Below, in pieces: positions 37,173 through 45,719 of a DNA stretch of 64,000 nucleotides (position 1 is its first letter; each line of letters starts with the position of its first letter). This DNA comes from Candidatus Eiseniibacteriota bacterium (GTDB lineage: Bacteria > Eisenbacteria > RBG-16-71-46 > CAIMUX01): NCBI GenBank assembly GCA_020633975.1, contig JACKCR010000002.1:2294001-2358000 (forward strand). The letters are read 5' to 3'. The translations under genes and the position numbers were made by a program. The notes beneath the pieces were generated by a model. The model did no database searches, was not told where the DNA came from, and saw only the letters and a program-made list of their open reading frames with translations.

Positions 37173-37323
37173 AGACGGCCCCGATCCAGGACCGCCCTAC
37201 CGAGGATCACACGTCAACGATTCGCATGATTTTGAAGAGCAGCTCGGCCCGGGAAGAGACGTCGACCACCGGCGTTTCGAGGCCACAGGGATGGCGCGAG
37301 CGGAGTTCAAAGGAGGAACCTCG

Positions 37324-40300
37324 ATGTCTACTCGTACCTATGTCACTTCGGGGACGCTGGCGCTCGTCGCGCTGCTCGTCGCCACGGTGGCTCGGTCCGC
37401 GGTCCAGTATGATCCCATCCTGGAATGGAACGGACCGTACTTCAACGTCGCCAACGGAAACGACCAGCCGCAGGCGGTCGACAATCCGGTCGTGGACTTC
37501 CCGTTCACGGCACCGAACGCAGTCGTAGCTCGTGAGCACGCGACCGGCGGTCGCGACGTGGTCTACGTTCTCGATTCCGGCAACAACCGGATCCAGGCGT
37601 TCGAAGTCAACGGCACCTACGTCTACACCGACGAGGGTGACTTCACCTACCAGGCTGGTGGTACTTCCGCCGCCAGCGAGTGGGACACCGACAGCATCAA
37701 CCTCGCCGAATGGGTCGCAGTCTCCACGCAGTGGGTCGTGCCCTACTCCGAGACGCTGACGGTCGATGGTGATGCGTGGACCCGGGTCGCGAGCCTCACC
37801 GGCTACGTGGCTGCGGACAAGGTCTACACGATCACCTACTCCGACGCGTCCAACGCGCCCGAGATCCTCGCTCCGGCGACCTCGTTCGATGCCGACACCG
37901 AGTTCGACATCCGTTACCTCGTCTCGGACAACCAGACGGCGGCGACGGCTGCATTCGGGATCGGTGACGTGGACTACGGAACGGGCGCGGCTGATCCGCC
38001 GGTCCTGACCGAGATCACCGAAGCTTCCGGTGGTCCCACGTCGTTCGAGACGCTCCGTGCGATGGCCCTCATCCAGGATGAGCAGACCGCGACGTCGGAC
38101 GACATCTTCGTCATCGATGCGGCGGACGCCACCGACAAGCTGTTCTACTACATCGTGACGGTGGCTGGTGCCGTCAGCGCCGGTGAGACCTACGAAGATG
38201 CGCTCAGCACTCCGTGGGACGTTGCTGTGGCTCGCTCGGGTGCCTCCACCCGTGCGACCGTGACCCTCGATGACACCGGTCCGTTCGATACGGCCGGTAC
38301 GGTCACCGACGACAGCCAGGTCACGGGTCACACCTATACGGCCACGGTTGCGGGTGCCAACGTGACGATCACCGACAACACGACCGGTCGCGTCCTCCTC
38401 GATACCGCGGCCTGGGCGGATCTCGACGATCCGTACCTCGGCATCCCGGGCATCTCGCTCGACATCAACGCCGCGATCGGTGTCACGAACACCATCGCGA
38501 CGACCAAGGCAGGCATCGGCCGTTACGTGTTCGTCGCCGACACCGGCAACGACCGGATCAAGGTCATGGGCGCTCCGGACGTCGCTTCGATCGCGGGTGG
38601 ATGGCTCGCCGCTGACGACCGTACCGTTGTCGCACAGCCGACGGCCACCGGCACGATCGGTGACGACGCGACCGAGGACTACTCCGAGTCGACTCCCGGC
38701 ACGGTGACCGAGGACCTCGTCTTCTGGACGGCCACGTCGCCGATCGCCGAGGGTACGCTCTCGACGATCACGTTCGACCCGAACGGAACCCCGGTCGAGT
38801 GGACCCGGATCGACGACATCTCCACGGCCGGCCCGACCGACAAGGTCTACACGGTCGACTGGAAGAACGGAATGATCCGGTTCGGCGACGGGATCCACGG
38901 CGCGCTGCCGGACGCCTCGACGGACTTCGAGTACTCCTACTCGACGACTCCGGACGTTCTTCGCTACGGCACGAGCGGTACCGGCAACGGCCGCTTCAGC
39001 GGACCGAAGGGTGTGGCTGCGCGCTACAACTCGGCGATCGACGCCTATGACGTCTACGTCGCCGACACCGGCAACAGCCGCGTCCAGAAGCTCCGGTTCT
39101 ACCCGGCCGACGCGACGCTCGGTACGGATGCCCGCATGGAGTTCGTCACTTCCTGGAACGAAGTCAGCTCCACGAGCGACGTTCTCAGCGGCCCGACCGA
39201 CGTTGTCGTCGAAGCGGCCAACGGTGAAGTGTGGGTCGCCGTCGTCGACGGTGGCAACGACCGCGTCGTCATCTACGAAGACACGGCTGCGAGCGATACC
39301 AACGACTCCACCGCTCCTACCTACGACTCGGCTCTCGGTTCCACCGGAAGTGATTTCGGTGAGTATGCAGAGGTCGCGGGTGTCGCGGCTCTCGCCAACG
39401 GAAACGACCTCGACTGGTTCGTGGTCGACTCCCAGCGCGGCGTCGTGACGAAGTACGAAGAGTCCCCGACCCCGACCCTCGCGGTCACGTGGACGGGCCT
39501 CCCGGACTGCTTCCCGCCGACCGGCTCGTACACCATCTCCTGGGCGTCGACGAACGCTCCGGACGGTGGCTACGTCGACATCTTCTACGATACGGCCTCG
39601 ACGTTCGACGAGGATACGGCCACCCTGTGCTTCGAGTCCGAGAGCATCGCTGCTAGCGCGACTTCGGCCACCTGGGTCTTCGCCGACACTCCGAGCGGAA
39701 CGCCGGCTGACGGTTCGTACTACATCTACGTCCGCATGTACAATGCGAGCGGGAACGTCGTGGCTTCGGATGCGACGACCTCTTCGGAGCTCCTCTGCAT
39801 CGATTCGTCGCTGCTTCCGACCCTGGCTCCGCTGGATGAGATCGACGGCGACACGACCCTCTACATGCAGAACGGTCTCGAGCGCGTCGTCCAGCTCATC
39901 GTCCAGTATCCGGACAGCGTCATGTCCGTGGGCTTCGACGGTACCTTCGACCCGACCGTGGTCGAGATCGTCGACATCACCCAGGGCACCGCGTTCGACG
40001 GTATCGGGGCGACCTTCATCCAGTTCCAGCAGACGTTCGACAACGTGAACGGAACGTTCGCGGTCCTGTCCTCGGCGCTCGACGCTCCGACTGGGCTGAC
40101 CGGCAACGGCCCGCACCTCGTCGCCAACGTCCTGCTGAAGGCCAAGGCCAACGCGATCGACGAGACGAACCGCTTCAACACGTCGACGCTCAGCATCGAC
40201 AACTCCGAGACCTACATGGTCGACGTCAACGGTGAGCAGCCGAGCAGCCCGACCGTCAGCAACATGACGATCCAGATCGGGTACCTCGGCGACATCGCGG

Positions 40301-41319
40301 GCGCGAGCAGCACCGGTGCCAGCGTCCCGAACATGACGCCGGAACCGGACGGTCTCATCAACTTCAACGACCAGATGATCTTCGCCATCGGCTGGAACGG
40401 TGCGAACAACGTGCGTGACCAGATCTCGGACCTCGGTCCGATCACTGGCACCGCGCCGACCGTGTTCTCCGTTCCGGACCAGGAGTGGGACGTGGACGAC
40501 ATCCTCGCCTTCACGACCATGTTCTCCTGGGCGGCCGAGAACGGCTTCGTGAACTCCGGTTCCGGCCGTCCGGCTCTGGGTGCTCCGGTGTTCGTGAACG
40601 GCCCGACGTCCTTCGCGGACGAGGTTCCGGGCTCCGCGTACGCCTACGCCGAGACGCAGATGGACAACGTCGTCCCGGGCTCGCTCTTCGACGTGGCCCT
40701 GGTCGGTCGCAATCTGGAAGACATGAACGGTGCGCTCCTCAGCCTCGGCTTCGATGCTTCGCAGGTCGAGCTGGTCGACGCCCGCGCTGGCGAACTCTTC
40801 GAGTCCGCTCAGGGCCGGCTCTTCTTCGAGCGCAACGGTGAAGGCTGGGTCGAGCTCTCCGCCAACCGTCTGGATCCGGGTCATGCCGGCGTCAGCGGTG
40901 ACGGCGTCCTCGCTCACCTCACGTTCCGGATGAAGACGGTCGCGACGAACCCGATCGATCTGAGCTACGACCTCCGTTCCTCGCAGAACGAGGTTCTCTC
41001 GCGCGGCACCGCCGGCACGACGCCGATCGAGAAGCTGGGTGCAACCCTGGCTCTCTACGCGCCGAGCCCGAACCCGGTCAGCGCGGGTAGCCAGATCGTC
41101 TTCGCGATTCCGGCTTCTGGTGCAGTCAGCCTCGACGTGTTCGACACGATGGGACGTAAGGTCCGTACGCTGGCCGAGGGCGAGTTCGACGCGGGTTACC
41201 ACGTCGTCTCCTTCGACGGTCGTTCGGACGAGCACACCCTCCTCCCGGCGGGCGTGTACTTCTACCGTCTCGACTCTGAAGGCAAGGACATGACCAAGAA
41301 GCTGGTCATCGCCCGGTAA
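37324..41319 (+). CDS. Giant exported NHL/cohesin/dockerin-like protein with type-IX-like C-terminal tail
   Basis: This 1331-residue protein opens with a signal peptide (cleavage after VARSA, about 26). NHL-like strands recur: VVYVLDSGNNRIQAF, YVFVADTGNDRIKV, DVYVADTGNSRVQKL and VWVAVVDGGNDRVVI. A cohesin-like module spans about 39840-40230, a dockerin-like Asp-rich segment follows (GDIAGASS...PDGLINFNDQMIF), and a second cohesin-like module lies near 40660-40960. The last 90 residues (from YAPSPNPVSAGSQI to KKLVIAR) are a FlgD/Por-secretion type tail. GGAGG precedes the ATG at 37324. It uses no TTA, CTA or TCA codon in 1331. I infer an abundant surface protein. Confidence 0.85.
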   Translation: MSTRTYVTSGTLALVALLVATVARSAVQYDPILEWNGPYFNVANGNDQPQAVDNPVVDFPFTAPNAVVAREHATGGRDVVYVLDSGNNRIQAFEVNGTYVYTDEGDFTYQAGGTSAASEWDTDSINLAEWVAVSTQWVVPYSETLTVDGDAWTRVASLTGYVAADKVYTITYSDASNAPEILAPATSFDADTEFDIRYLVSDNQTAATAAFGIGDVDYGTGAADPPVLTEITEASGGPTSFETLRAMALIQDEQTATSDDIFVIDAADATDKLFYYIVTVAGAVSAGETYEDALSTPWDVAVARSGASTRATVTLDDTGPFDTAGTVTDDSQVTGHTYTATVAGANVTITDNTTGRVLLDTAAWADLDDPYLGIPGISLDINAAIGVTNTIATTKAGIGRYVFVADTGNDRIKVMGAPDVASIAGGWLAADDRTVVAQPTATGTIGDDATEDYSESTPGTVTEDLVFWTATSPIAEGTLSTITFDPNGTPVEWTRIDDISTAGPTDKVYTVDWKNGMIRFGDGIHGALPDASTDFEYSYSTTPDVLRYGTSGTGNGRFSGPKGVAARYNSAIDAYDVYVADTGNSRVQKLRFYPADATLGTDARMEFVTSWNEVSSTSDVLSGPTDVVVEAANGEVWVAVVDGGNDRVVIYEDTAASDTNDSTAPTYDSALGSTGSDFGEYAEVAGVAALANGNDLDWFVVDSQRGVVTKYEESPTPTLAVTWTGLPDCFPPTGSYTISWASTNAPDGGYVDIFYDTASTFDEDTATLCFESESIAASATSATWVFADTPSGTPADGSYYIYVRMYNASGNVVASDATTSSELLCIDSSLLPTLAPLDEIDGDTTLYMQNGLERVVQLIVQYPDSVMSVGFDGTFDPTVVEIVDITQGTAFDGIGATFIQFQQTFDNVNGTFAVLSSALDAPTGLTGNGPHLVANVLLKAKANAIDETNRFNTSTLSIDNSETYMVDVNGEQPSSPTVSNMTIQIGYLGDIAGASSTGASVPNMTPEPDGLINFNDQMIFAIGWNGANNVRDQISDLGPITGTAPTVFSVPDQEWDVDDILAFTTMFSWAAENGFVNSGSGRPALGAPVFVNGPTSFADEVPGSAYAYAETQMDNVVPGSLFDVALVGRNLEDMNGALLSLGFDASQVELVDARAGELFESAQGRLFFERNGEGWVELSANRLDPGHAGVSGDGVLAHLTFRMKTVATNPIDLSYDLRSSQNEVLSRGTAGTTPIEKLGATLALYAPSPNPVSAGSQIVFAIPASGAVSLDVFDTMGRKVRTLAEGEFDAGYHVVSFDGRSDEHTLLPAGVYFYRLDSEGKDMTKKLVIAR

Positions 41320-41351
41320 GTACTCGCGAACCCATCCGAGTTTTGCGAAGC

Positions 41352-41379
41352 GAAGCGGCGCCCTCAGGGGTGCCGCTTC
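41352..41379 (+). terminator. Terminator after the giant protein gene
   Basis: A 12-bp stem GAAGCGGCGCCC / GGGTGCCGCTTC with a single G-T pair and a TCAG loop starts about 32 bases past the stop. No long T-tract follows, but the stem is strong. It separates the giant gene from the sigma-54 controlled pair downstream. Confidence 0.7.
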
Positions 41380-41534
41380 GTGCTTCCAGGGGGTGCAGGC
41401 TACAGCTCCCCGCGGACGACCAAGGGTCAAGACTTGCCCAGCACCGGTCAATCCCTGCCCATCTCGTGACGCTCCCTCGTCTCGCAAGTCTAGCTTCCCC
41501 CAAGCACCACAGCCACTTAGCCTGCGGTCCCCAA

Positions 41535-41550
41535 TGGCACGAGGGTTGCT
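41535..41550 (+). promoter_or_regulatory. Sigma-54 (RpoN) promoter
   Basis: TGGCACG, four bases, then TTGCT is an exact match to the -24/-12 consensus (TGGCACG-N4-TTGCW). The GG (41536-41537) and GC (41548-41549) are ten bases apart as required. Transcription would start near 41561, 44 bases before the ATG at 41605. An activator of the enhancer-binding type is needed but none is encoded in the window. Confidence 0.8.
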
Positions 41551-41604
41551 CCTCTTGCCGTGGGTACGTGGCTCGTCTGGCCACGCGAGACCGGAGGTCC
41601 ATGG

Positions 41605-43023
41605 ATGGAGCAGCGAGTGGGCAACAACGATCGGAAAGCCACGCCTGAGCGGCGCCGCATGCGGCTCCTCGTTCGGCCGCGCGGTGTCCGGCTTCCCATT
41701 CTCTTCTTCGCGCTGTCTCTACTCGCGGTGACGACTCGCGTCCAGGCTCAGATCACCTGGCTGAACCTGGAAGACGGAGACATCCTCAACGTGTCGAGGG
41801 CGAGCGGACTCGAGCCGGGACACGTGAAGATCGACGTCGGAAGGTCACTCGAGACGAGTGACGCCCACGGCGAAATCCTCATGCACCACTTCTCATTCCT
41901 CTACGGACTCACGCCGTACCTGACGCTGGGGGCGTCGTCTCGTCACCTCAACCAGGTAAACGGCGAGCTCTTCAAGGAGGGCATGGGCGATTCGAATGTC
42001 TCGCTCAAAGCGCACTGGAAGCCGAATGAGTCGGGCGCGCTGTCCTTCGGACTCCGTCAGAGCCTGACGTTGCCGACCGGCTACGAGCTGGAGAGAAACG
42101 GACTCGTTCCGTTCACGAGCCGTCACAACGACTACGCGGCCCAGGCGATCGTGAGCTACCGGACACATCGGCTCGGGATCCATGTGAACCCGGGCATCAT
42201 CCTGACCGGTGGCGACAACCCTACCTACCTCACCGCCGGAGCAGGTCTCGAACTCGAGCGCTTCTTCCCGTTGGGCGTGGATCTGGCTGGCGAGTACTTC
42301 ACGCGCTGGAACATGGTGGAAGAGGAGTTCGAGTCCGACGTCTACATCCGCTTCGATCGACACCTCTTCTGGGGGCTCGCGATCGACGCAGGGATCAAGC
42401 GCAGACTGCTCGAAAGCGCGACCAGCCCAGCCGAGATGAGGTTCGGACTCAGCTTGGGACGAGTCCACGACAGCGAAGCGGACTCCCGGTACCTCCCCCC
42501 TCCGAAGTTCGCGCCCGTTCGGCTCCATCTCGATCCCGTGCACACGGAGATCCCAGATCCGACCGGCGTGAGCGGGCTTCTCTTCGAAGAGCTACGTACG
42601 ACGACCAGACTCCAAGCCCACGGCGTGCCCGTGCTCATCCGCGGGGGCGACGAGATTGCAGGGAACGAAGGAGACGCAGCCTTCGGGTACCGCCTCCGGC
42701 TCCGAATCCTCGATCTGGAGGACGGCCGGATCAGTGGATTCCGAGTGCCGATGCTGGTGGACGCACCTCGTGCCGAGGCAGAGGTGCACGTGCTCGCTCA
42801 ACTCTTCGACGAGTCCGGACTCCCCCTGGGCCGCGAAGAGATCTTCGAAGCGAAGGTGAGCCAGGGCCTGGGGACCACACTCGCCCCGCTCACGACCTCG
42901 CACGAGAAGCAGATCGTGCCGGACGAAATCCGAGACCGCTTGAGACGGAAGGTCGTCGAGAAGGTTGCGAAGGACATCGCTACAGCCAAAGCCGACGTGA
43001 TCGGCTCGAGGGAAGCCCGATGA
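41605..43023 (+). CDS. Predicted outer-membrane/exported protein with transporter-like beta-barrel
   Basis: This 472-residue protein has a long basic N-terminus, then a signal sequence LPILFFALSLLAVTTRVQAQ. Many alternating aromatic/hydrophobic strands follow (HFSFLYGLTPYLTLGASS, GALSFGLRQSLTLPTGYEL, RLGIHVNPGIILTG), as in outer-membrane transport-like barrels to about residue 300. The last third is alpha/beta and ends in a Lys/Arg-rich helix. I chose ATG 41605 because GGAGG lies 8 bases upstream; 41659 is an alternative. It lies just downstream of a sigma-54 promoter and overlaps the Ig-like lipoprotein gene by 4 bases. The family is not recognised. Confidence 0.68.
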   Translation: MEQRVGNNDRKATPERRRMRLLVRPRGVRLPILFFALSLLAVTTRVQAQITWLNLEDGDILNVSRASGLEPGHVKIDVGRSLETSDAHGEILMHHFSFLYGLTPYLTLGASSRHLNQVNGELFKEGMGDSNVSLKAHWKPNESGALSFGLRQSLTLPTGYELERNGLVPFTSRHNDYAAQAIVSYRTHRLGIHVNPGIILTGGDNPTYLTAGAGLELERFFPLGVDLAGEYFTRWNMVEEEFESDVYIRFDRHLFWGLAIDAGIKRRLLESATSPAEMRFGLSLGRVHDSEADSRYLPPPKFAPVRLHLDPVHTEIPDPTGVSGLLFEELRTTTRLQAHGVPVLIRGGDEIAGNEGDAAFGYRLRLRILDLEDGRISGFRVPMLVDAPRAEAEVHVLAQLFDESGLPLGREEIFEAKVSQGLGTTLAPLTTSHEKQIVPDEIRDRLRRKVVEKVAKDIATAKADVIGSREAR

Positions 43024-43397
43024 GATTCTTCCCACTGGGGCTCACCTGGATCAGCCTCGCATCACTCGCCCTCTTCGTCCTGTCGTGCAAGACAGCGACC
43101 GGGGTCGGTGACGACAAGGACCTGACGCTCCATCTGGATGCCGTGCCGCTTCTCCTGAAAGCCGCGGACACGCTCGAGGTTTCGACGATCTGGGCCACCG
43201 TGCTCGACGACGGGCACCCGGTGCCAGACTCGACGCGCGTCTCGTTCGCAGCGACGAACGGGCTCATCGACGCCGAGGCCTACACGATGGACGGTCTCGC
43301 GCGAGCGGAGTTCATCCCCGGTGCCTCGATCGGAGTGGCGGCGATCATCGCCCAAGTGCGAGCGATGCGGGACACCGTCCTGATCACGCTGTACTGA
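43020..43397 (+). CDS. Small Ig-like (Big/invasin-type) lipoprotein
   Basis: This 125-residue lipoprotein has signal MRFFPLGLTWISLASLALFVLSC (C23). The mature part is one bacterial Ig-like domain with TIWATVLDDGHPVPDSTRVSFAATNG, the signature of the invasin/Big_1 fold, and ends at its last strand. It starts in an ATGA overlap with the outer-membrane protein and so shares the sigma-54 transcript. It could be an accessory of the barrel. Confidence 0.78.
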   Translation: MRFFPLGLTWISLASLALFVLSCKTATGVGDDKDLTLHLDAVPLLLKAADTLEVSTIWATVLDDGHPVPDSTRVSFAATNGLIDAEAYTMDGLARAEFIPGASIGVAAIIAQVRAMRDTVLITLY

Positions 43398-43406
43398 ACC
43401 CGACTC

Positions 43407-43433
43407 CTCTCACGCCGGCAATCGGCGAGAGAG
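43407..43433. terminator. Bidirectional terminator between convergent genes
   Basis: CTCTC-a-CGCCG pairs with CGGCG-a-GAGAG around GCAAT, ten pairs plus one A-A mismatch. It sits in the 50-bp gap between the Ig lipoprotein and ftcD, which converge. Confidence 0.65.
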
Positions 43434-43447
43434 CATTCCGCAGCCTG

Positions 43448-45133
43448 CTACGGCTGCTCCGCGATCTTCTTCTCGACTGCGGTGACGATCGCGTCGGCCT
43501 GACGACGGGCCGCCTGGCAGTGCGCCTGCGCACGCGTCCTCAGATCCTCCGTCCACGCGCGGTCGTCGATCCCCGGCAAGTTGATCAGGACGTTGAGGAA
43601 CGCGCCTTCGGCACAGGTGCGGGCGCAGAGCGCGGCCACGCCAGCGTCGCTCGCCGAGTTCGGATTCCCGTGTTCGGCTGCGGTCTCGGCTAGTCCCAAC
43701 ACCTCGAGTGACGCTTCGAGCACCCGGAACGGGATCAGCGTCGCCTCCTTGGTTGCGTCTTGCATGGCGGTGGTCCGGGCCGCCACTTCCTCGTCGGTGT
43801 TCTTCGGCAAGCGCATCGCGGCCATGAGCGAGTTGAACGCATCGGTATCCGCGTCGACCAGGTGAAGCAATCGATCCTTCACGGACTGGCCTTGGTCTCC
43901 GACGGGCCTCATCGCGTCCCACGATTCCTGGAGCTTCTTCTTGCCGATGGTCAGGTTTGCGACCATCGCCGCGAGCGCGCCCCCGAGGGCGCCGCAGAGT
44001 GCGGCGACGGATCCGCCACCAGGCGCCGGAGAATCGGTCGAGAGCTCGTCTGCGAATCCTTGGACGGTCATGTCGATAAGGCGCCCGCTCCGCTTCTGCA
44101 CCCGGTACTCGATGATCTTCTGCTCGGGATCGAACTCGCCGAGCTCAGCGAGACCTAGAGACTGAATGGCGAGCTCGATGAGATCACGCTCCGGGACCCC
44201 GGTGGAAAGACCCTGCTTCTCGAGGTAATGGCGTCCCGCATCTCTCATCGCATCGAGTGGAATCAGGCCGACGAGTTCACTGCCGGTTACGCGGAGCCCA
44301 TACTTCCGCGCTTCCTCCTCGCACGCATCGAAGGCAGCGTGCATCGAGGTCACCTTGTAGTTGGTGAGGTTCATCGAGATCTGTGCGCGCGCGTACTCGT
44401 CGATGAACCATCCAACGGCACGACATTCCTTGAGACGCCCCGATTCCTTGACCGGAGTCCCGTCCGCATCGCGCACGAACTTGCCATCCGCCCCGCGCTT
44501 GTTGCGGCCCAGCTCCCGGACGTCCAGAGCGACTTCATGGGCGAGAGTCTTGCTCTTCGTATTGAGGTTGACGTTGTAGGCGATGAGGAACTCACGCGCT
44601 CCCACCGCTGTCACCCCGGCACGAGTGTTCAGAGTGGTCGGGCCGAAGTCCGGCTTCCACTCGGGCTTCCTGATCTTTTCCGCCATGGCTTCGTACTCGC
44701 CGGAACGGACGTCCGCGAGCGACTGTCGCTGTGGGCTCGATGCAGCCTCACCATACAAGTAGACGGAGATCCCGAGTTCCTTGCCGACCCTCTCGCCGAG
44801 TGTGCGCGCGAGAGCTGCGCAGTCTTCCATCGTCGTACCCTGAAGGGGAACGAACGGGCAGACGTCGGTCGCCCCCATTCGCGGGTGCTCGCCGCTGTGC
44901 GTCGCCATGTCGATCAGCTGGGCGGCTTTGCGAATCGCCCGAAACGCCGCTTCGACCGCGTCGTCTGGGGAACCGACGAACGTCACGACCGTCCGGTTCG
45001 TATCGGCGCCCGGATCCACGTCGAGGAGTTGCACCCCGGGAACCGTCTCGATCTCGTCCGTGATGAGTCGGATCTTCTCGAGGTCACGACCTTCGCTGAA
45101 GTTGGGTACGCACTCCACGAGCTTCTGCATCAC
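43448..45133 (-). CDS. ftcD: Glutamate formimidoyltransferase / formimidoyltetrahydrofolate cyclodeaminase
   Basis: This 561-residue bifunctional enzyme transfers a formimino group to tetrahydrofolate and then cyclises it, linking histidine breakdown to folate. The transferase part (1 to about 330) starts ECVPNFSEGRD and has THSGEHPRMGATDVCPF with the catalytic histidine. The cyclodeaminase part (about 350-561) has APGGGSVAALCGALGG. The two domains are fused in one chain, as in animals and some bacteria. No hutH, hutU or hutI gene is near. GTG at 45133 or ATG at 45130 begins it. Confidence 0.93.
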   Translation of the reverse strand: MMQKLVECVPNFSEGRDLEKIRLITDEIETVPGVQLLDVDPGADTNRTVVTFVGSPDDAVEAAFRAIRKAAQLIDMATHSGEHPRMGATDVCPFVPLQGTTMEDCAALARTLGERVGKELGISVYLYGEAASSPQRQSLADVRSGEYEAMAEKIRKPEWKPDFGPTTLNTRAGVTAVGAREFLIAYNVNLNTKSKTLAHEVALDVRELGRNKRGADGKFVRDADGTPVKESGRLKECRAVGWFIDEYARAQISMNLTNYKVTSMHAAFDACEEEARKYGLRVTGSELVGLIPLDAMRDAGRHYLEKQGLSTGVPERDLIELAIQSLGLAELGEFDPEQKIIEYRVQKRSGRLIDMTVQGFADELSTDSPAPGGGSVAALCGALGGALAAMVANLTIGKKKLQESWDAMRPVGDQGQSVKDRLLHLVDADTDAFNSLMAAMRLPKNTDEEVAARTTAMQDATKEATLIPFRVLEASLEVLGLAETAAEHGNPNSASDAGVAALCARTCAEGAFLNVLINLPGIDDRAWTEDLRTRAQAHCQAARRQADAIVTAVEKKIAEQP

Positions 45134-45271
45134 TCACTCCTCCGCCCAGCGCCACCCAAGACGCCCCTAAGTGCTTGACTTACAATAGGTCGCAGACCCA
45201 CCTCAGATTCGTTCGGGGTAGGTAGGAATCGTCATCACGTCAGGCCGAAACACGGCAACGGGGAGTGTATC

Positions 45272-45706
45272 TCAGTCTCCGGAGCCGGCCCACCTGAGGA
45301 TCATGTTCTTCTCTGCATCCGAGAGACGCGCTTCCGGATGACCGAGGAGGTAGCTCTTGAGTGGCATCTCGCCCTCTTCGATCACCTCTTCGATCTCGTG
45401 GAGCAAATGCGACTCGGCGCCCGGATCGAGAACGGGCCAGGTGGAGAAGTTGAGGTTCTTCCGTCCGTCCTTCACGTGATCGGCGACGAGCCAGGAAACC
45501 GGCGCGACGCGACTGTACCAAGGCCACTTCGTTTCGTTCGAGTGGCAGTCGAAGCAGGCGCGGCGGAGAAGAGGCTCGACGTCCGAGGGGACGCGGGCCC
45601 GCGTCGTCACCGGCGGATTCGTCCTGTCGACAGGCACGAACTGGACGGCGACGAAGAGGAGGAGAAGGGTGGCCCCTCCTCCCATCAGGACCTTCTTCAC
45701 GTTCAT
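45272..45706 (-). CDS. Haem-binding domain protein (single CxxCH)
   Basis: This 144-residue protein has one N-terminal TM/signal segment (GGGATLLLLFVAVQF), then CFDCHSNETKWPWYSRVAP, the haem-binding CxxCH and the W-rich motif of the Haem_bd family, and ends with an acidic helix. It is membrane anchored with haem in the periplasm. The preceding cytochrome gene stops 14 bases upstream, so they share a transcript. It probably relays electrons with that cytochrome. Confidence 0.85.
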   Translation of the reverse strand: MNVKKVLMGGGATLLLLFVAVQFVPVDRTNPPVTTRARVPSDVEPLLRRACFDCHSNETKWPWYSRVAPVSWLVADHVKDGRKNLNFSTWPVLDPGAESHLLHEIEEVIEEGEMPLKSYLLGHPEARLSDAEKNMILRWAGSGD

Positions 45707-45719
45707 CGAGAGGCTCGGT

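Noticed and set aside
37207-41487. A 1426-codon open frame on the minus strand opposite the giant surface-protein gene
   Set aside because: It is in register with the sense codons and open only because the sense gene avoids TTA, CTA and TCA. Its translation is a monotonous Arg/Asp/Val/Glu mix with no domain.
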